This document shows, one piece after another, positions 52,077-61,014 of a stretch of DNA of 64,000 nt. Within the stretch, counting starts at the first letter, position 1. Each line of letters begins with the position of its first letter. The DNA is taken from contig NZ_CP071454.1 of NCBI RefSeq assembly GCF_017352135.1, forward strand, positions 1,947,001 to 2,011,000, read 5' to 3'. The position numbers and the translations under genes were made by a program. The stretch comes from Rhizobium lentis. Its GTDB lineage: Bacteria; Pseudomonadota; Alphaproteobacteria; Rhizobiales; Rhizobiaceae. The notes beneath the pieces are model-generated. The model was not told the origin of the DNA. It saw only the letters and a list, made by a program, of their open reading frames with translations, and ran no database searches.

Positions 52077-52948
52077 TCGGCTGCCTCCCGGGCCAACATT
52101 TCGCCGGCATGCCCCTGGGCGCGGCGGTCTTCGCAATGGTCGGTATCGGAGCAGACGAACATGCGCCCGCCCTTGTCGTCGAGGATGACCTCGTCGAGGT
52201 AGACCTCCTCTGCGCCACAGAGCGCGCAGGGTGTGCCGAAACGCTGGATCTCGAAGGGATGGTCTTCAAAATCCAGGCTGACGACGTCGGTATAAGGCGG
52301 CACGGCATAGATGCGCTTTTCGCGGCCGGCACCGAAAAGCTGCAGCGCTTCGGACCTGTGCATCTTCGGATTGTCGAATTTCGGCGTCGGCGAGGGGTCC
52401 ATGACGTAGCGGCCATGCACCTTGACCGGATAGGCATAGGTCGTGGCGATGCGGCCGTTGCGGGCGATGTCCTCATAGAGTTTCACATGCATGAGGCCGT
52501 ATTCCTCGAGCGCATGCATCTTGCGTGTCTCGGTCTCGCGCGGTTCGAGAAAGCGCAGCGGTTCCGGGATCGGCACCTGATAGACGAGCACCTGGCCGGC
52601 TCCGAGCTTTTGCTCGGGGATGCGGTGGCGCGTCTGGATGATCGTCGCCTCGCTGGTGCGCGTCGTCACCGCGACATTGGCGACCTTCTGGAAGAAAGCG
52701 CGGATGGAGACGGCGTTGGTCGTATCGTCGGCGCCCTGGTCGATGACCTTCAGCACGTCGTCGGGGCCGATGATCGAGGCCGTCACTTGCACGCCGCCGG
52801 TGCCCCAGCCGTAGGGCATCGGCATTTCTCTGCTGGCGAAGGGCACCTGGTAGCCGGGAATGGCGATCGCCTTCAGGATGGCGCGGCGGATCATCCGCTT
52901 GGTCTGCTCGTCGAGATAGGCGAAGTTGTAGCTGGCGAGATCACTCAT
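52073..52948 (-). CDS. phnJ: Alpha-D-ribose 1-methylphosphonate 5-phosphate C-P-lyase PhnJ
   Basis: PhnJ (291 aa) is the radical-SAM enzyme that breaks the carbon-phosphorus bond, releasing methane (or R-H) and 5-phosphoribose 1,2-cyclic phosphate. The 4Fe-4S cysteines are in PCALCGAEEVYLDEVIL (near 241 and 244) and MFVCSDTDHCEDR. Their spacing matches E. coli Cys241, Cys244, Cys266 and the thiyl Cys272 exactly. MPYGWGTGGVQVTASIIG is the conserved glycine region including the radical glycine. ATG overlaps the phnI stop by 4 bp. Confidence 0.98.
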   Translation of the reverse strand: MSDLASYNFAYLDEQTKRMIRRAILKAIAIPGYQVPFASREMPMPYGWGTGGVQVTASIIGPDDVLKVIDQGADDTTNAVSIRAFFQKVANVAVTTRTSEATIIQTRHRIPEQKLGAGQVLVYQVPIPEPLRFLEPRETETRKMHALEEYGLMHVKLYEDIARNGRIATTYAYPVKVHGRYVMDPSPTPKFDNPKMHRSEALQLFGAGREKRIYAVPPYTDVVSLDFEDHPFEIQRFGTPCALCGAEEVYLDEVILDDKGGRMFVCSDTDHCEDRRAQGHAGEMLAREAAE

Positions 52949-54051
52949 TCGGCGGCCTCCTTCATGTCGTCGCCAGCGTTGTGGGCGGCTTCGAATTCGC
53001 GGCGCATCCGGCGGACGAGATCGAGTTCGGCCTGGAAGTCCACATAATGCGGAAGCTTCAGGTGCTCGACGAAGCCCGTCGCCTGGACATTGTCGGAATG
53101 CGAAATGACGAATTCCTCGTCCTGGGCCGGGGCGGTGATATCCTCGCCGAACTCTTCGGCGCGCAGCGCGCGATCAACAAGCGCCATCGCCATCGCCTTG
53201 CGCTCGCTCTGGCCGAACACCAGGCCGTAGCCGCGGGTAAACTGCGGCGGCGCCTTGGCTGAACCCTTGAACTGGTTGACCATCTGGCACTCGGTGATCT
53301 GGATCGTGCCGAGCGAGACGGCGAAACCGAGTTCCGGCACGTCGAATTCGACCTCGACCTCGCCGATGCGGATTTCACCGGTGAACGGGTGGTTGCGGCC
53401 GTAGCCGCGCTGGGTGGAATAGCCGAGCGCCAGCAGGAAGCCTTCGTCGCCGCGGGCAAGCGCCTGCAGACGCAGGTCGCGTGTCATCGGGAATTCCATC
53501 GGCTCGCGGGTCAGGTCGCCAATCTCGTGATCTTCCGGCATGTCGCCGTCGGCCTCGATCAGGCCCTCCTCGCCGAGGATTTCGGAGACGCGCATGACGC
53601 GGCCGGTTGCGGCTGGGCGCAGCGCGGGCTCCTCGATTTCCTCGTCGGAAAGCAGCGAGGGATCGAGCAGGCGGTGGGTATAGTCGAAGGTCGGCCCGAG
53701 AAGCTGGCCGCCCGGCAGATCCTTGTAGGTCGCCGAGACGCGGCGTTCGATCATCATAGCAGCCGTGTCGAGCGGCCTGGAATGACCGAAACGCGGCAGC
53801 GTCGTGCGGTAGGCGCGCAGCAGGAAGATCGCCTCGATCATGTCGCCGCGCGATTGGCGGACGGCGAGCGCGGCGAGCGTGCGGTCGAAAAGCGAGGCCT
53901 CGGCCATGACCCGGTCGACAGCGAGCGCCAGCTGCGCCACGATCTGGTCGATGCCGATCGCCGGCAGCGAACGGTCTCCGCGGCGGCGATCGGCAAGCAA
54001 GCGGTGAGCATTGGCAATGGCGGCCTCGCCACCTTTCACGGCAACATACAT
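52945..54051 (-). CDS. phnI: C-P lyase core subunit PhnI
   Basis: PhnI (368 aa) is the nucleosidase-like subunit of the PhnG2H2I2J2 core that attaches phosphonate to the C1 of ribose from ATP. The start MYVAVKGGEAAIANAHRLLA is family-diagnostic. Further conserved stretches are YRTTLPRFGHSRPLDTAAM, GYSTQRGYGRNHPFTGEIRIG, and HLKLPHYVDFQAELDLVRRM. The length is normal. It lies 4 bp after phnH. Confidence 0.97.
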   Translation of the reverse strand: MYVAVKGGEAAIANAHRLLADRRRGDRSLPAIGIDQIVAQLALAVDRVMAEASLFDRTLAALAVRQSRGDMIEAIFLLRAYRTTLPRFGHSRPLDTAAMMIERRVSATYKDLPGGQLLGPTFDYTHRLLDPSLLSDEEIEEPALRPAATGRVMRVSEILGEEGLIEADGDMPEDHEIGDLTREPMEFPMTRDLRLQALARGDEGFLLALGYSTQRGYGRNHPFTGEIRIGEVEVEFDVPELGFAVSLGTIQITECQMVNQFKGSAKAPPQFTRGYGLVFGQSERKAMAMALVDRALRAEEFGEDITAPAQDEEFVISHSDNVQATGFVEHLKLPHYVDFQAELDLVRRMRREFEAAHNAGDDMKEAAE

Positions 54052-54055
54052 GAGC

Positions 54056-54664
54056 TCAGATCTCCGTTGCTGTGATCTTGGTGGTGCGCGGCAGGCAGAG
54101 GAAGCTTCTGCCCGAGGTCAGCACGATGTCGATGCCGCGCGGAAAGAGCGCGCGGTTCTCGGTCCAGAGCCGCAGGAAGGTTTCCGGCAGCCCCACGGGC
54201 GCGATCTCCGTCACGCTCTGGATGCCGGGGCCGATCAGCGCCAGTTTGCGCCCGCCTTCGAGTTCTGCGAGCTCGATGACAATGGTCGTCGAGCGGTCGG
54301 GATATTCCTGCGTGCCTGATGCAAACAGGCCGAAGGAGGAAAGCGCGGTGCCGGTTTCCGTGAAGGCGAACTGCGCTTCGGCCTTTTCGCTGGTCAGCGG
54401 CGCGCCGGTGTGGAAGCCGAGCCATTCCGGCACGGCGGATTTCGCCAATCCCTGGGAAAGCCAGACTGGCGTGTCATGGTCACAAAGCGTCAGCGCGATG
54501 GTTCCGGCGGCAATGCCGAACGGCGCCGGCGGAGCGATATCGGGCTCAACGGCCTGGATCGTGCCGGGACGCGCCATGCCGTCCATCAGCATCTTGAAGA
54601 CGCTCTGGGCATGGAAAACCGGGTCGGCAAAGCCACCGGTCAAGGCTTCTGTCGTGAGGCCCAT
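54056..54664 (-). CDS. phnH: C-P lyase core subunit PhnH
   Basis: PhnH (202 aa) is a structural subunit of the C-P lyase core; its catalytic role is unclear. GGFADPVFHAQSVFKMLMDG, MARPGTIQAV and FPRGIDIVLTSGRSFLCLPRTT are conserved PhnH motifs. The mature fold resembles PLP-dependent transferases but lacks the cofactor. Its ATG overlaps the phnG stop by one base (TGATG), so it is translationally coupled. Confidence 0.96.
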   Translation of the reverse strand: MGLTTEALTGGFADPVFHAQSVFKMLMDGMARPGTIQAVEPDIAPPAPFGIAAGTIALTLCDHDTPVWLSQGLAKSAVPEWLGFHTGAPLTSEKAEAQFAFTETGTALSSFGLFASGTQEYPDRSTTIVIELAELEGGRKLALIGPGIQSVTEIAPVGLPETFLRLWTENRALFPRGIDIVLTSGRSFLCLPRTTKITATEI

Positions 54665-55140
54665 CAGTTGTCTCCCCGTACCATGGTGAAGAAGTCGACC
54701 CGCGTCGCTGCCGTCTCGTCCGCTTTGCGGCGCTCGGCAGCGGCGATTCGCGCGGCAATAGGTGCAAGCAGCGCCTGTTCGACGAAATCCTTGGTCGCTT
54801 CGTTCTGCCAGAGCGCGTCGAAGATCGCCGCAAGCCGGGCCTTCTCACGATCGGTGCCGAGCGCTTGCGCGTGGCCGATAGCGCCCGAGCCGAGCCGGAC
54901 CGTCGCCCGCGTCATTGTCACCTCACCGAGATTGAAGGGAGTGCCGCCGCCGCCGATGCGGCCGCGCACCATCACCAAACCAGTCTCCGGTCCGCGCACC
55001 GGATGTACCGCAGGCTTTTCCGACAGCGCATCCCAGACGGCCTCGAGTTCGCTCCGCTCCGCGCGCGCCAGCAGGTCGGCGGCGCGTTTGCGCCCCGATA
55101 CCGACTGCGAGGCAGCGTCTTTCTTCTCCGCTGATATCAT
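54664..55140 (-). CDS. phnG: C-P lyase core subunit PhnG
   Basis: PhnG (158 aa) is the first gene of the C-P lyase operon. The PhnG signature includes RAERSELEAVWDALSEKPAV, HPVRGPETGLVMVRGRIGGG, and LGEVTMTRATVRLGSGAIGHAQALG. ATG 55140 (MISAEKKDAASQSVSGRKRA) is selected because GGGGAGAG lies 6-8 nt upstream; the open frame reaches 55227 but runs through the operator region. It is divergent from phnF across 176 bp that contain a PHO box and a palindromic operator. Confidence 0.95.
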   Translation of the reverse strand: MISAEKKDAASQSVSGRKRAADLLARAERSELEAVWDALSEKPAVHPVRGPETGLVMVRGRIGGGGTPFNLGEVTMTRATVRLGSGAIGHAQALGTDREKARLAAIFDALWQNEATKDFVEQALLAPIAARIAAAERRKADETAATRVDFFTMVRGDN

Positions 55141-55155
55141 CGCCGCTCTCCCCAA

Positions 55156-55173
55156 ATGTCTATTGATATAGAC
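55156..55173. promoter_or_regulatory. phnF: Perfect palindrome in the phnG-phnF gap, probable PhnF operator
   Basis: TGTCTAT-TGAT-ATAGACA: perfect 7-bp arms around 4 bp. HutC/PhnF-type GntR regulators bind TATAGAC-like sites (M. smegmatis PhnF site is TGGTATAGACCA, from memory). It lies 15 bp upstream of the phnG ATG, so binding would block transcription or elongation of phnG. PhnF itself is encoded divergently. Confidence 0.7.
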
Positions 55174-55209
55174 AACCATACAAGATACATCTAGACTTAA
55201 ATCGATGTC

Positions 55210-55227
55210 GTGACAAGGGTGTGACAT
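55210..55227 (-). promoter_or_regulatory. PHO box (PhoB-binding site) of the phnG operon
   Basis: On the minus strand ATGTCAC-ACCC-TTGTCAC: two TGTCA(C/T) half-sites with the canonical 11-bp period. The start is 70 bp upstream of the phnG ATG in the correct orientation. This closely matches the PHO box CTGTCAT-N4-CTGTCAT and its rhizobial form, and predicts induction by phosphate limitation. Confidence 0.75.
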
Positions 55228-55230
55228 CCT

Positions 55231-55285
55231 GCAGCGCGGCGCGTCTTTTCGCGGCGCGTCTTTTCGCGGCGCGAGGGGCGCTGTA
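55231..55285. repeat. Short relative of the intergenic repeat, with internal tandem unit
   Basis: GCAGCGC ... GCGCTGT arms flank two exact copies of a 15-bp unit (GCGGCGCGTCTTTTC at 55236-55265) plus a partial third. The minus-strand end TACAGCGCC matches one end of the element at 30955-31056; the A/T-rich arm is missing. It lies between the PHO box and phnF. Confidence 0.5.
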
Positions 55286-55316
55286 AGGCAATAGGCATGG
55301 AAGTGGCAGGGGCGGA

Positions 55317-56054
55317 ATGGCTGGATTGAAGCAGGTGCAGAGGCAGACCGGCGTGGCGCTCTGGCGTCAGATTGCCGACCGGATACGCGAGGCGATCAGT
55401 GCCGGTGCCTATGATGAAACAGGCATGGTGCCGCCGGAAACCGGGCTGGCGCTGCAGTTCGGCGTCAACCGGCATACCGTGCGCAGTGCGCTGGCGGCGC
55501 TGGCACAGGAAGGCATCGTCCGTGCGGTGCAGGGTCGCGGCACGCTGATCGAGCGCAAGGAACGACTGAACTTCCCGATCACCCGGCGCACCCGTTTTAC
55601 GGCCGGCATCGGCGATCAGGCGCGCGAGATGCGCGGTCTTCTGCTTGAGGAGGCAAAGGAGGAGGCGAGCGCCGAGATCGCCCGCTGGCTGGGCCTAAAG
55701 CCGGGAGCGCAGGTGATCCGCCTGGAAACGCTGCGCGAGGCCGACAAGCGGCCGGTGTCAAAGGCGACGAGCTGGTTTCCCGCCGAACGTTTCGCCGGCA
55801 TCGGCGAAGCCTACCGCAAGCACGAATCGATCACCAAGGCTTTCGCCGAGCTCGGGCTGGCGGATTATGTCCGGGCGACGACCGAGGTAACGGCAGCGCA
55901 TGCTGCTACAGCCGACCTTGCCGACCTGGAGCTCACCCCCGGCGCGATCCTGCTGATCGCCAAGGCGATGAACACCGATCTCGTCGGCGTGCCGGTGCAA
56001 TACTCGATCAGCCGCTTTGCGGCCGACCGGGTGCAGTTCATCATTGAGAATTGA
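55317..56054 (+). CDS. phnF: GntR/HutC-family regulator PhnF
   Basis: PhnF (245 aa) is the local repressor of phosphonate genes. The GntR winged helix (VALWRQIADRIREAISAGAY ... GVNRHTVRSALAALAQEGIVRAVQGRGTLI, about 12-75) is followed by a UTRA ligand domain (about 95-240; QVIRLETLREADKRPVSKATSW, VQYSISRFAADRVQF). Ligand is unknown; phosphate or a phosphonate intermediate is plausible. The ATG is at 55317. It is divergent from phnG and convergent with gpmA. Its site is likely the palindrome at 55156-55173. Confidence 0.93.
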   Translation: MAGLKQVQRQTGVALWRQIADRIREAISAGAYDETGMVPPETGLALQFGVNRHTVRSALAALAQEGIVRAVQGRGTLIERKERLNFPITRRTRFTAGIGDQAREMRGLLLEEAKEEASAEIARWLGLKPGAQVIRLETLREADKRPVSKATSWFPAERFAGIGEAYRKHESITKAFAELGLADYVRATTEVTAAHAATADLADLELTPGAILLIAKAMNTDLVGVPVQYSISRFAADRVQFIIEN

Positions 56055-56099
56055 AAGATGATGAGTGCCAGCCGCTTCCGGCCGGCACAGGCAACCGCT

Positions 56100-56735
56100 T
56101 CAGTGCGCGCCGGACATATCGCCCAGCACCTCCTTGGAACCGACGGTGGAATCCGCCTTCAGCTTGTAGACCATCGGGACGCCGGTCGCCAGGTTGAGGG
56201 CAAGCACGCCTTCCTTGCTCAGCTTGTCGAGCACCATGACGAGCGACCGCAGCGAATTGCCGTGTGCGGCAACCAGCACCTTTTCGCCGCGGAGCACGCG
56301 CGGCAGGATTTCCGTGAGGTAGTAAGGCCAGACGCGGGCGCCGGTGTCGCGCAGGCTCTCGCCGCCGGGCGGCGGCACGTCGTAGGAACGGCGCCAGATA
56401 TGCACCTGTTCCTCGCCCCATTTGGCGCGCGCATCATCCTTGTTGAGGCCGGAGAGATCGCCGTAGTCGCGCTCGTTCAGCGCCTGGTCGCGGATGGTCT
56501 CGAGATCAGGCTGGCCAACCTTGTCGAGGATAAGCTTCAGCGTGTGCTGCGCCCGCACCAGAGCCGAGGTATAGGCGACGTCGAATTTGATCCCGTATTC
56601 GGCAAGTGCGGCGCCCCCGGCCTTGGCTTCCTGAATGCCGAGCTCGGTCAGGTCGGGATCCTTCCAGCCGGTGAAGAGATTCTTCAGGTTCCAGTCGCTC
56701 TGGCCGTGGCGAACGAGGACGAGGGTACCGCTCAT
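56100..56735 (-). CDS. gpmA: 2,3-bisphosphoglycerate-dependent phosphoglycerate mutase
   Basis: GpmA (211 aa) interconverts 3- and 2-phosphoglycerate in lower glycolysis and gluconeogenesis. The phosphohistidine motif is [20 protein letters not shown] (His10-region). Other conserved residues are [30 protein letters not shown] and [34 protein letters not shown] holds the second catalytic histidine. The length is the short alphaproteobacterial form. It follows dapB by 21 bp on the same strand, a conserved pair in rhizobia. Confidence 0.97.
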   Translation of the reverse strand: MSGTLVLVRHGQSDWNLKNLFTGWKDPDLTELGIQEAKAGGAALAEYGIKFDVAYTSALVRAQHTLKLILDKVGQPDLETIRDQALNERDYGDLSGLNKDDARAKWGEEQVHIWRRSYDVPPPGGESLRDTGARVWPYYLTEILPRVLRGEKVLVAAHGNSLRSLVMVLDKLSKEGVLALNLATGVPMVYKLKADSTVGSKEVLGDMSGAH

Positions 56736-56756
56736 GAATATGCCTCCGTAGTATCC

Positions 56757-57581
56757 TTATTGGGAAGAAAGCCCGAGCACGTCGAGCATGGAATAGAGCC
56801 CCGGCTTCTTGTCGCGGGCCCAGAGTGCCGCCTTGATGGCGCCGCGCGCGAAGATCGAGCGGTCGGCAGCACTATGCGACAGCGTGACGATTTCGCCTTC
56901 GCCGGCGAAAAGCACGGAATGTTCGCCGATGACGGAGCCGCCGCGCAGTGTCGCGAAGCCGATCGTGCCCGCCTCGCGGGCGCCGGTATGGCCGTCGCGC
57001 ACTCTGACCGATTTCGAGGCGAGGTCGATGTTGCGCCCCTTGGCCGCGGCCTCGCCGAGGAGGAGGGCGGTGCCAGAGGGCGCGTCTACCTTGTGCTTGT
57101 GGTGCATTTCCAGGATCTCGATATCCCAGTCGGAGGGCTCGAGCGCCCGCGCGGCCTGCCGGGTCAGCACGCTCAGCAGATTGACGCCGAGGCTCATATT
57201 GCCCGACTTGACGATGCGGGCATGACGGGCCGCCGCAGCGATCCTGGCGTCGTCGTCTGCCGAGCAACCGGTCGTGCCGATGACATGGACGATGCGAGCC
57301 TGCGCCGCGAGGCCGGAGAATTCCACGGTTGCGGCAGGCGAGGTGAAGTCGAGCACGCCGTCGGCATGCAGGAAGGCCTGGAGCGGATCATCGCCGATGA
57401 TGACGTCGGTCGGGCCGAGGCCGGCGATTTCGCCTGCATCCTTGCCGACGAAGGGCGATCCGGTGCGCTCGACCGCGGCATGCAGTTTTACGCCCTCGAT
57501 CGAGTGAATGAGCCGGATCAGCGTCTGCCCCATGCGCCCTGCCGCGCCAACCACCACCAGTTTCATCGCAGCATCGCTCAT
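56757..57581 (-). CDS. dapB: 4-hydroxy-tetrahydrodipicolinate reductase
   Basis: DapB (274 aa) reduces the cyclic precursor of diaminopimelate for lysine and cell-wall synthesis. The NAD(P) motif is [57 protein letters not shown], and the substrate motif [21 protein letters not shown] are all standard. The C-terminal [26 protein letters not shown] completes the family pattern. It lies between the ABC exporter gene (15 bp) and gpmA. Confidence 0.97.
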   Translation of the reverse strand: MSDAAMKLVVVGAAGRMGQTLIRLIHSIEGVKLHAAVERTGSPFVGKDAGEIAGLGPTDVIIGDDPLQAFLHADGVLDFTSPAATVEFSGLAAQARIVHVIGTTGCSADDDARIAAAARHARIVKSGNMSLGVNLLSVLTRQAARALEPSDWDIEILEMHHKHKVDAPSGTALLLGEAAAKGRNIDLASKSVRVRDGHTGAREAGTIGFATLRGGSVIGEHSVLFAGEGEIVTLSHSAADRSIFARGAIKAALWARDKKPGLYSMLDVLGLSSQ

Positions 57582-57596
57582 GTCAGTCTCACCAAG

Positions 57597-59384
57597 TCAG
57601 TTTGAATCGGAGGCCGAGGGCCTCTGCAGATTGTTGAGGCGAGCGTAAAGACCGTCGCTGACCTTCGCAAGCGTCTCGTGATTGCCTTCCTCGACGACCC
57701 GGCCCTGCTGCATCACGACGATCTTGTCGGCACGCACCACGGTCGAAAGCCGATGGGCGATAACGACGACGGTGCGTCCGGTCATCGCCTCGTCGAGCGC
57801 CTTCTGCACGGCGGCTTCGGATTCGGTATCGAGGGCGGAGGTCGCCTCGTCGAGCAGCAGGATCGGCGCGTTGCGCACCAAGGCGCGGGCGATAGACAGC
57901 CGCTGGCGCTGGCCGCCCGAAAGCGTCACGCCGTTTTCGCCGACCGGCGTGTCGTAACCCTGCGGCTGGGCCGAGATGAAGTCATGCGCATAGGCAAGCC
58001 GGGCGGCCTCCTCCACCTCGGCATCGGTCGCTTCCGGCCGGCCATACCGGATATTGTCGCGGATCGTGCCTTCGAACAGATAGGGCTGCTGCGAGACATA
58101 AGCGAGTTGCTGGCGCAGCGACTTCTTCGTGATATGGGCGATATCCTGTCCGTCGATCAGGATTTGACCTTCGCGCGGATCGTAGAACCGAGGAATGAGG
58201 CTGATGACGGTGGATTTGCCCGCGCCAGAGGGGCCGACGAGCGCCGTTGTCGCCCCGCCCTCGGCGACGAAGCTGACACCGTTCAGCACGCTTTCATTGC
58301 CATAGCCGAAGGAAACGTTGCGGAATTCGATCCGCGCCTGCGTCACCGTCAGCGGCCGGGCATCCGGCAGGTCGCGCTGGCGCGGCTCCATGTCGAGCAA
58401 TTCGTAGATCATCCGCGCATTGACGACGGCGCGCTCCATCTGCACCTGCAGGCGGGCAAGGCGGCGCGCCGGATCATAGGCAAGCAGCAGCGCCGTCACG
58501 AAGGAGAAGAAGGCGCCCGGGGCGACATTGTAATAGATCGAGCGATAGGCGGCGTAGGCAAGCACGCTGGCAACGGCGAAGCCCGCGAAGCTCTCCGTCA
58601 GCGGCGAGGTGCGCTCGGAAAGCCGGGCAATCCGGTTCGCCCGGTTCTCGGCGGCCGTGATGAGCTTGTTGACCTTGTTCTCCAATTCCTCTTCCATCGT
58701 GAAGCCCTTCACGATGGCGATGCCCTGGATCGTTTCCTGCATGGCGCCCAGCACGTGGCTGTTCAGATGCACGGCCTCGCGGGTTGCCGAGCGCAGCCGC
58801 TTGGAAACATAACGCAGCGCATAGAGCAGCGGCGGCGCCATGATGAAGACGGCGAGGCTGAGCAGCGGGTCCTGGAGGACCATGACGCCGATCAGCGAAA
58901 CGAAGGTCAAGAGGTCGCGCACCGTCGAGGTGATCGTCAGGTTGAGCACGTCGCGGATGCCGCTGACGTTCTGGCTCACCTGCGCGGCGATATGAGCCGA
59001 CCGTGCCTCGCTGAAAAAACCGACAGAAAGCGTCATCAGATGCGCATAGAGGCGGCGCTGATATCGGGCGACGATATTGTTGCCGACCTTGGAAAGCGCC
59101 ACGGCCTGGCCGTAGCTTGCAAAGCCGCGCAGCACGAAGGCAACGAAGATCGAAAGACAGATGATCCAGACGACGTCGGCGCGTCGGTTGGCGAAGGCTT
59201 CATCAATGATCGCCCGCATGATCCAGGCAGTGAATGCCGTCGAGAGCGCCACCACCACGAGGCAGGCGATCGCGAAGACATAGCCCCAGAGATGATCGCG
59301 GCCGTTTTCAGCGATGATGCGCTTCAGGATGCCGGTTACGGTATCGCTGCTGACGCTCTGCTTTCTGCTTTCCACGGCTTCCAA
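57597..59384 (-). CDS. ABC exporter, fused permease-ATPase (MsbA-like)
   Basis: A 595-residue half-transporter with a six-helix membrane domain (about 30-320) and a C-terminal ATPase. Walker A is TALVGPSGAGKSTVISLIPRF (near 384), the Q loop is YVSQQPYLFEGTIRDNIRYG, the ABC signature is GVTLSGGQRQRLSIARALVR, Walker B is ILLLDEATSALDTES, and the switch histidine is in VVVIAHRLSTVV. The sequence is closest to lipid A/lipid flippases (MsbA) and general multidrug exporters; a lipid or drug substrate is plausible but not shown. It precedes dapB on the minus strand. Confidence 0.92.
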   Translation of the reverse strand: MEAVESRKQSVSSDTVTGILKRIIAENGRDHLWGYVFAIACLVVVALSTAFTAWIMRAIIDEAFANRRADVVWIICLSIFVAFVLRGFASYGQAVALSKVGNNIVARYQRRLYAHLMTLSVGFFSEARSAHIAAQVSQNVSGIRDVLNLTITSTVRDLLTFVSLIGVMVLQDPLLSLAVFIMAPPLLYALRYVSKRLRSATREAVHLNSHVLGAMQETIQGIAIVKGFTMEEELENKVNKLITAAENRANRIARLSERTSPLTESFAGFAVASVLAYAAYRSIYYNVAPGAFFSFVTALLLAYDPARRLARLQVQMERAVVNARMIYELLDMEPRQRDLPDARPLTVTQARIEFRNVSFGYGNESVLNGVSFVAEGGATTALVGPSGAGKSTVISLIPRFYDPREGQILIDGQDIAHITKKSLRQQLAYVSQQPYLFEGTIRDNIRYGRPEATDAEVEEAARLAYAHDFISAQPQGYDTPVGENGVTLSGGQRQRLSIARALVRNAPILLLDEATSALDTESEAAVQKALDEAMTGRTVVVIAHRLSTVVRADKIVVMQQGRVVEEGNHETLAKVSDGLYARLNNLQRPSASDSN

Positions 59385-59505
59385 ATATCAAGCTTCCTGT
59401 CCGAGACTGAGCGCGTCACGAACGTGGCGCGCACTTTGGCCGGCTCTATAAAGAGTTGGGACTGGTTTGACTAGAGCGCGCGCATCCGGGTGGGACGCGC
59501 TGGGC

Positions 59506-60531
59506 TCAGCGCCGCCAGCGGCGGCCGTCCGTCGAGACGCCGAAATTGGCCGGCATGCGCGCATAGGCGGAAAGCCCGGCGAGCGCCGCCAGCGGATGCG
59601 TCACCACATAGGTCGGGATGGTGCGAAGCAGCGCGCTATGCGGCGCCTTGTCCTCGAAGGCTTGCCGGAATTCCGGTTTCTTCAGCGCCGGGAGGATCTT
59701 TTGCGAGATGCCGCCGGAGAGATAAACACCGCCGCGGGCCATGAATATCATCGCCATATCGCCCGCCACGCGGCCGAGATAGGTGGCAAACAGCGAAACA
59801 GTCTCGACGGCGGCCTTATCGCTGCCATCAAGCGCATGCGAGGTGATGTCGGCCGGATCCGTCATCGTCGGCTTGAGGCCGTCGACCACGCAGATGGCGT
59901 TGTAGAGGTTGACGAGGCCGCGCCCGCAGAGAATCTGTTCGGCCGAAACGCGGCCTTCGATCGTCTCGATATGCGGAAAGATCTCATAATCGCGCTTGCT
60001 GCGCGGCCCGAGATCGACATGGCCGCCTTCGCCGGGAACCGGAATCCAGCTGTGCTGGGTGTGCACGAGCCCGCCGACGCCGAGGCCGGTGCCGGGTCCG
60101 AGCACGACGCGCGAGGCGATCATGTCGCCGCTGGCGTTGCCGATGCGTTCGCGGTTTTCATCCGAAAGGGCGGCAATCGCCAGCGCCTGCGCCTCGAAAT
60201 CATTGACGACAAGCACGTCCTCGATGCCGAGGCCCTCGATCATCGTCTTGGGCCGCACCACCCAGTCGCAATTGGTCAGCGGGATCTCGTCGTCGTTGAT
60301 CGGGCCGGCGACGGCGAGGATCGCCGAACGCGGCTGCACCGCGGTCTTGTCGAGCACGCCCTTTTGGATCGCTTCGTCGATCGTGGCGAAATCCGCCGTG
60401 CGCACGTTCGGAAACTGCTTCGGTTCGGCATAGGCATCCGTCAGGATGGAGAATCGGGCATTGGTGCCGCCGATATCGCCGATCAGAATCGGGAAGGGAA
60501 GCGGAGCGGTGCTGTGATTGGATTTGGGCAT
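59506..60531 (-). CDS. glk: Glucokinase
   Basis: Glucokinase (341 aa) makes glucose 6-phosphate. The ATP-binding start is [42 protein letters not shown], the sugar-binding [32 protein letters not shown] (phosphate loop) and [13 protein letters not shown] (ROK-less Glk motif with zinc-free histidine) all match. The catalytic aspartate is in TNCDW/NDFE region. The gene lies 17 bp downstream of mgsA and 121 bp upstream of the ABC exporter gene. Confidence 0.96.
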   Translation of the reverse strand: MPKSNHSTAPLPFPILIGDIGGTNARFSILTDAYAEPKQFPNVRTADFATIDEAIQKGVLDKTAVQPRSAILAVAGPINDDEIPLTNCDWVVRPKTMIEGLGIEDVLVVNDFEAQALAIAALSDENRERIGNASGDMIASRVVLGPGTGLGVGGLVHTQHSWIPVPGEGGHVDLGPRSKRDYEIFPHIETIEGRVSAEQILCGRGLVNLYNAICVVDGLKPTMTDPADITSHALDGSDKAAVETVSLFATYLGRVAGDMAMIFMARGGVYLSGGISQKILPALKKPEFRQAFEDKAPHSALLRTIPTYVVTHPLAALAGLSAYARMPANFGVSTDGRRWRR

Positions 60532-60548
60532 GGCCGGTTCCGTGCTGA

Positions 60549-60929
60549 TCAGGCTTCGAGTGTAGGAAGGAGCTTTATAGCGGTCGCGTGGTTCAGCGCC
60601 ATCGGAATGTCGTAGACGATCGCCAGCCGCATCAGGGCCTTCACGTCGACATCATGCGGCATTGGCGTCAGCGGGTCGACGAAGAAAATCAGAGCGTCGA
60701 CCTCGCCGGTCGAGATAAGCGCGCCGATTTGCTGGTCGCCGCCGAGCGGCCCGCTTTTCAACCTGGTGACGTCGAGATCGGGAGCGGCATCGAGCACGCG
60801 ACCGCCGGTGGTGCCGGTGGCGACGATCTTCCAGCGCGAGAGAAGGTCCTGGTTCGCGCGGGCGAAAGCCGCCATGTCGTCCTTCTTCTGGTCATGCGCG
60901 ATCAGCGCAAGGCATTTGCTGCCGGCCAT
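60549..60929 (-). CDS. mgsA: Methylglyoxal synthase
   Basis: Methylglyoxal synthase (126 aa) converts dihydroxyacetone phosphate to methylglyoxal and phosphate. The active-site [20 protein letters not shown] holds the catalytic aspartate. [55 protein letters not shown] and NHATA are standard. The pathway is a phosphate-limited outlet for triose phosphates. mgsA is the first gene and glk follows after 17 bp, so production of sugar phosphate and its overflow path may be coexpressed (inference). Confidence 0.97.
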   Translation of the reverse strand: MAGSKCLALIAHDQKKDDMAAFARANQDLLSRWKIVATGTTGGRVLDAAPDLDVTRLKSGPLGGDQQIGALISTGEVDALIFFVDPLTPMPHDVDVKALMRLAIVYDIPMALNHATAIKLLPTLEA

Positions 60930-61014
60930 GAAGTGAATCTCCGCCCCAACAATTCAATCGATTTGATCGCTTTATACCAAGTATTTGCGATTTGAAAGAC
61001 AGTGCGCCGAGCCC

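Noticed and set aside
51300..52136. phnK starting at 52136
   Set aside because: The extra 20 residues overlap the phnJ coding end and are Pro/Arg-rich; ATG 52076 overlapping the phnJ stop by 4 bp fits the operon's coupling pattern.
59467..59505. GC-rich stretch before glk as another copy of the intergenic repeat
   Set aside because: Only a few GCGC bases resemble the element; the arms and the CTGTAGC core are missing.
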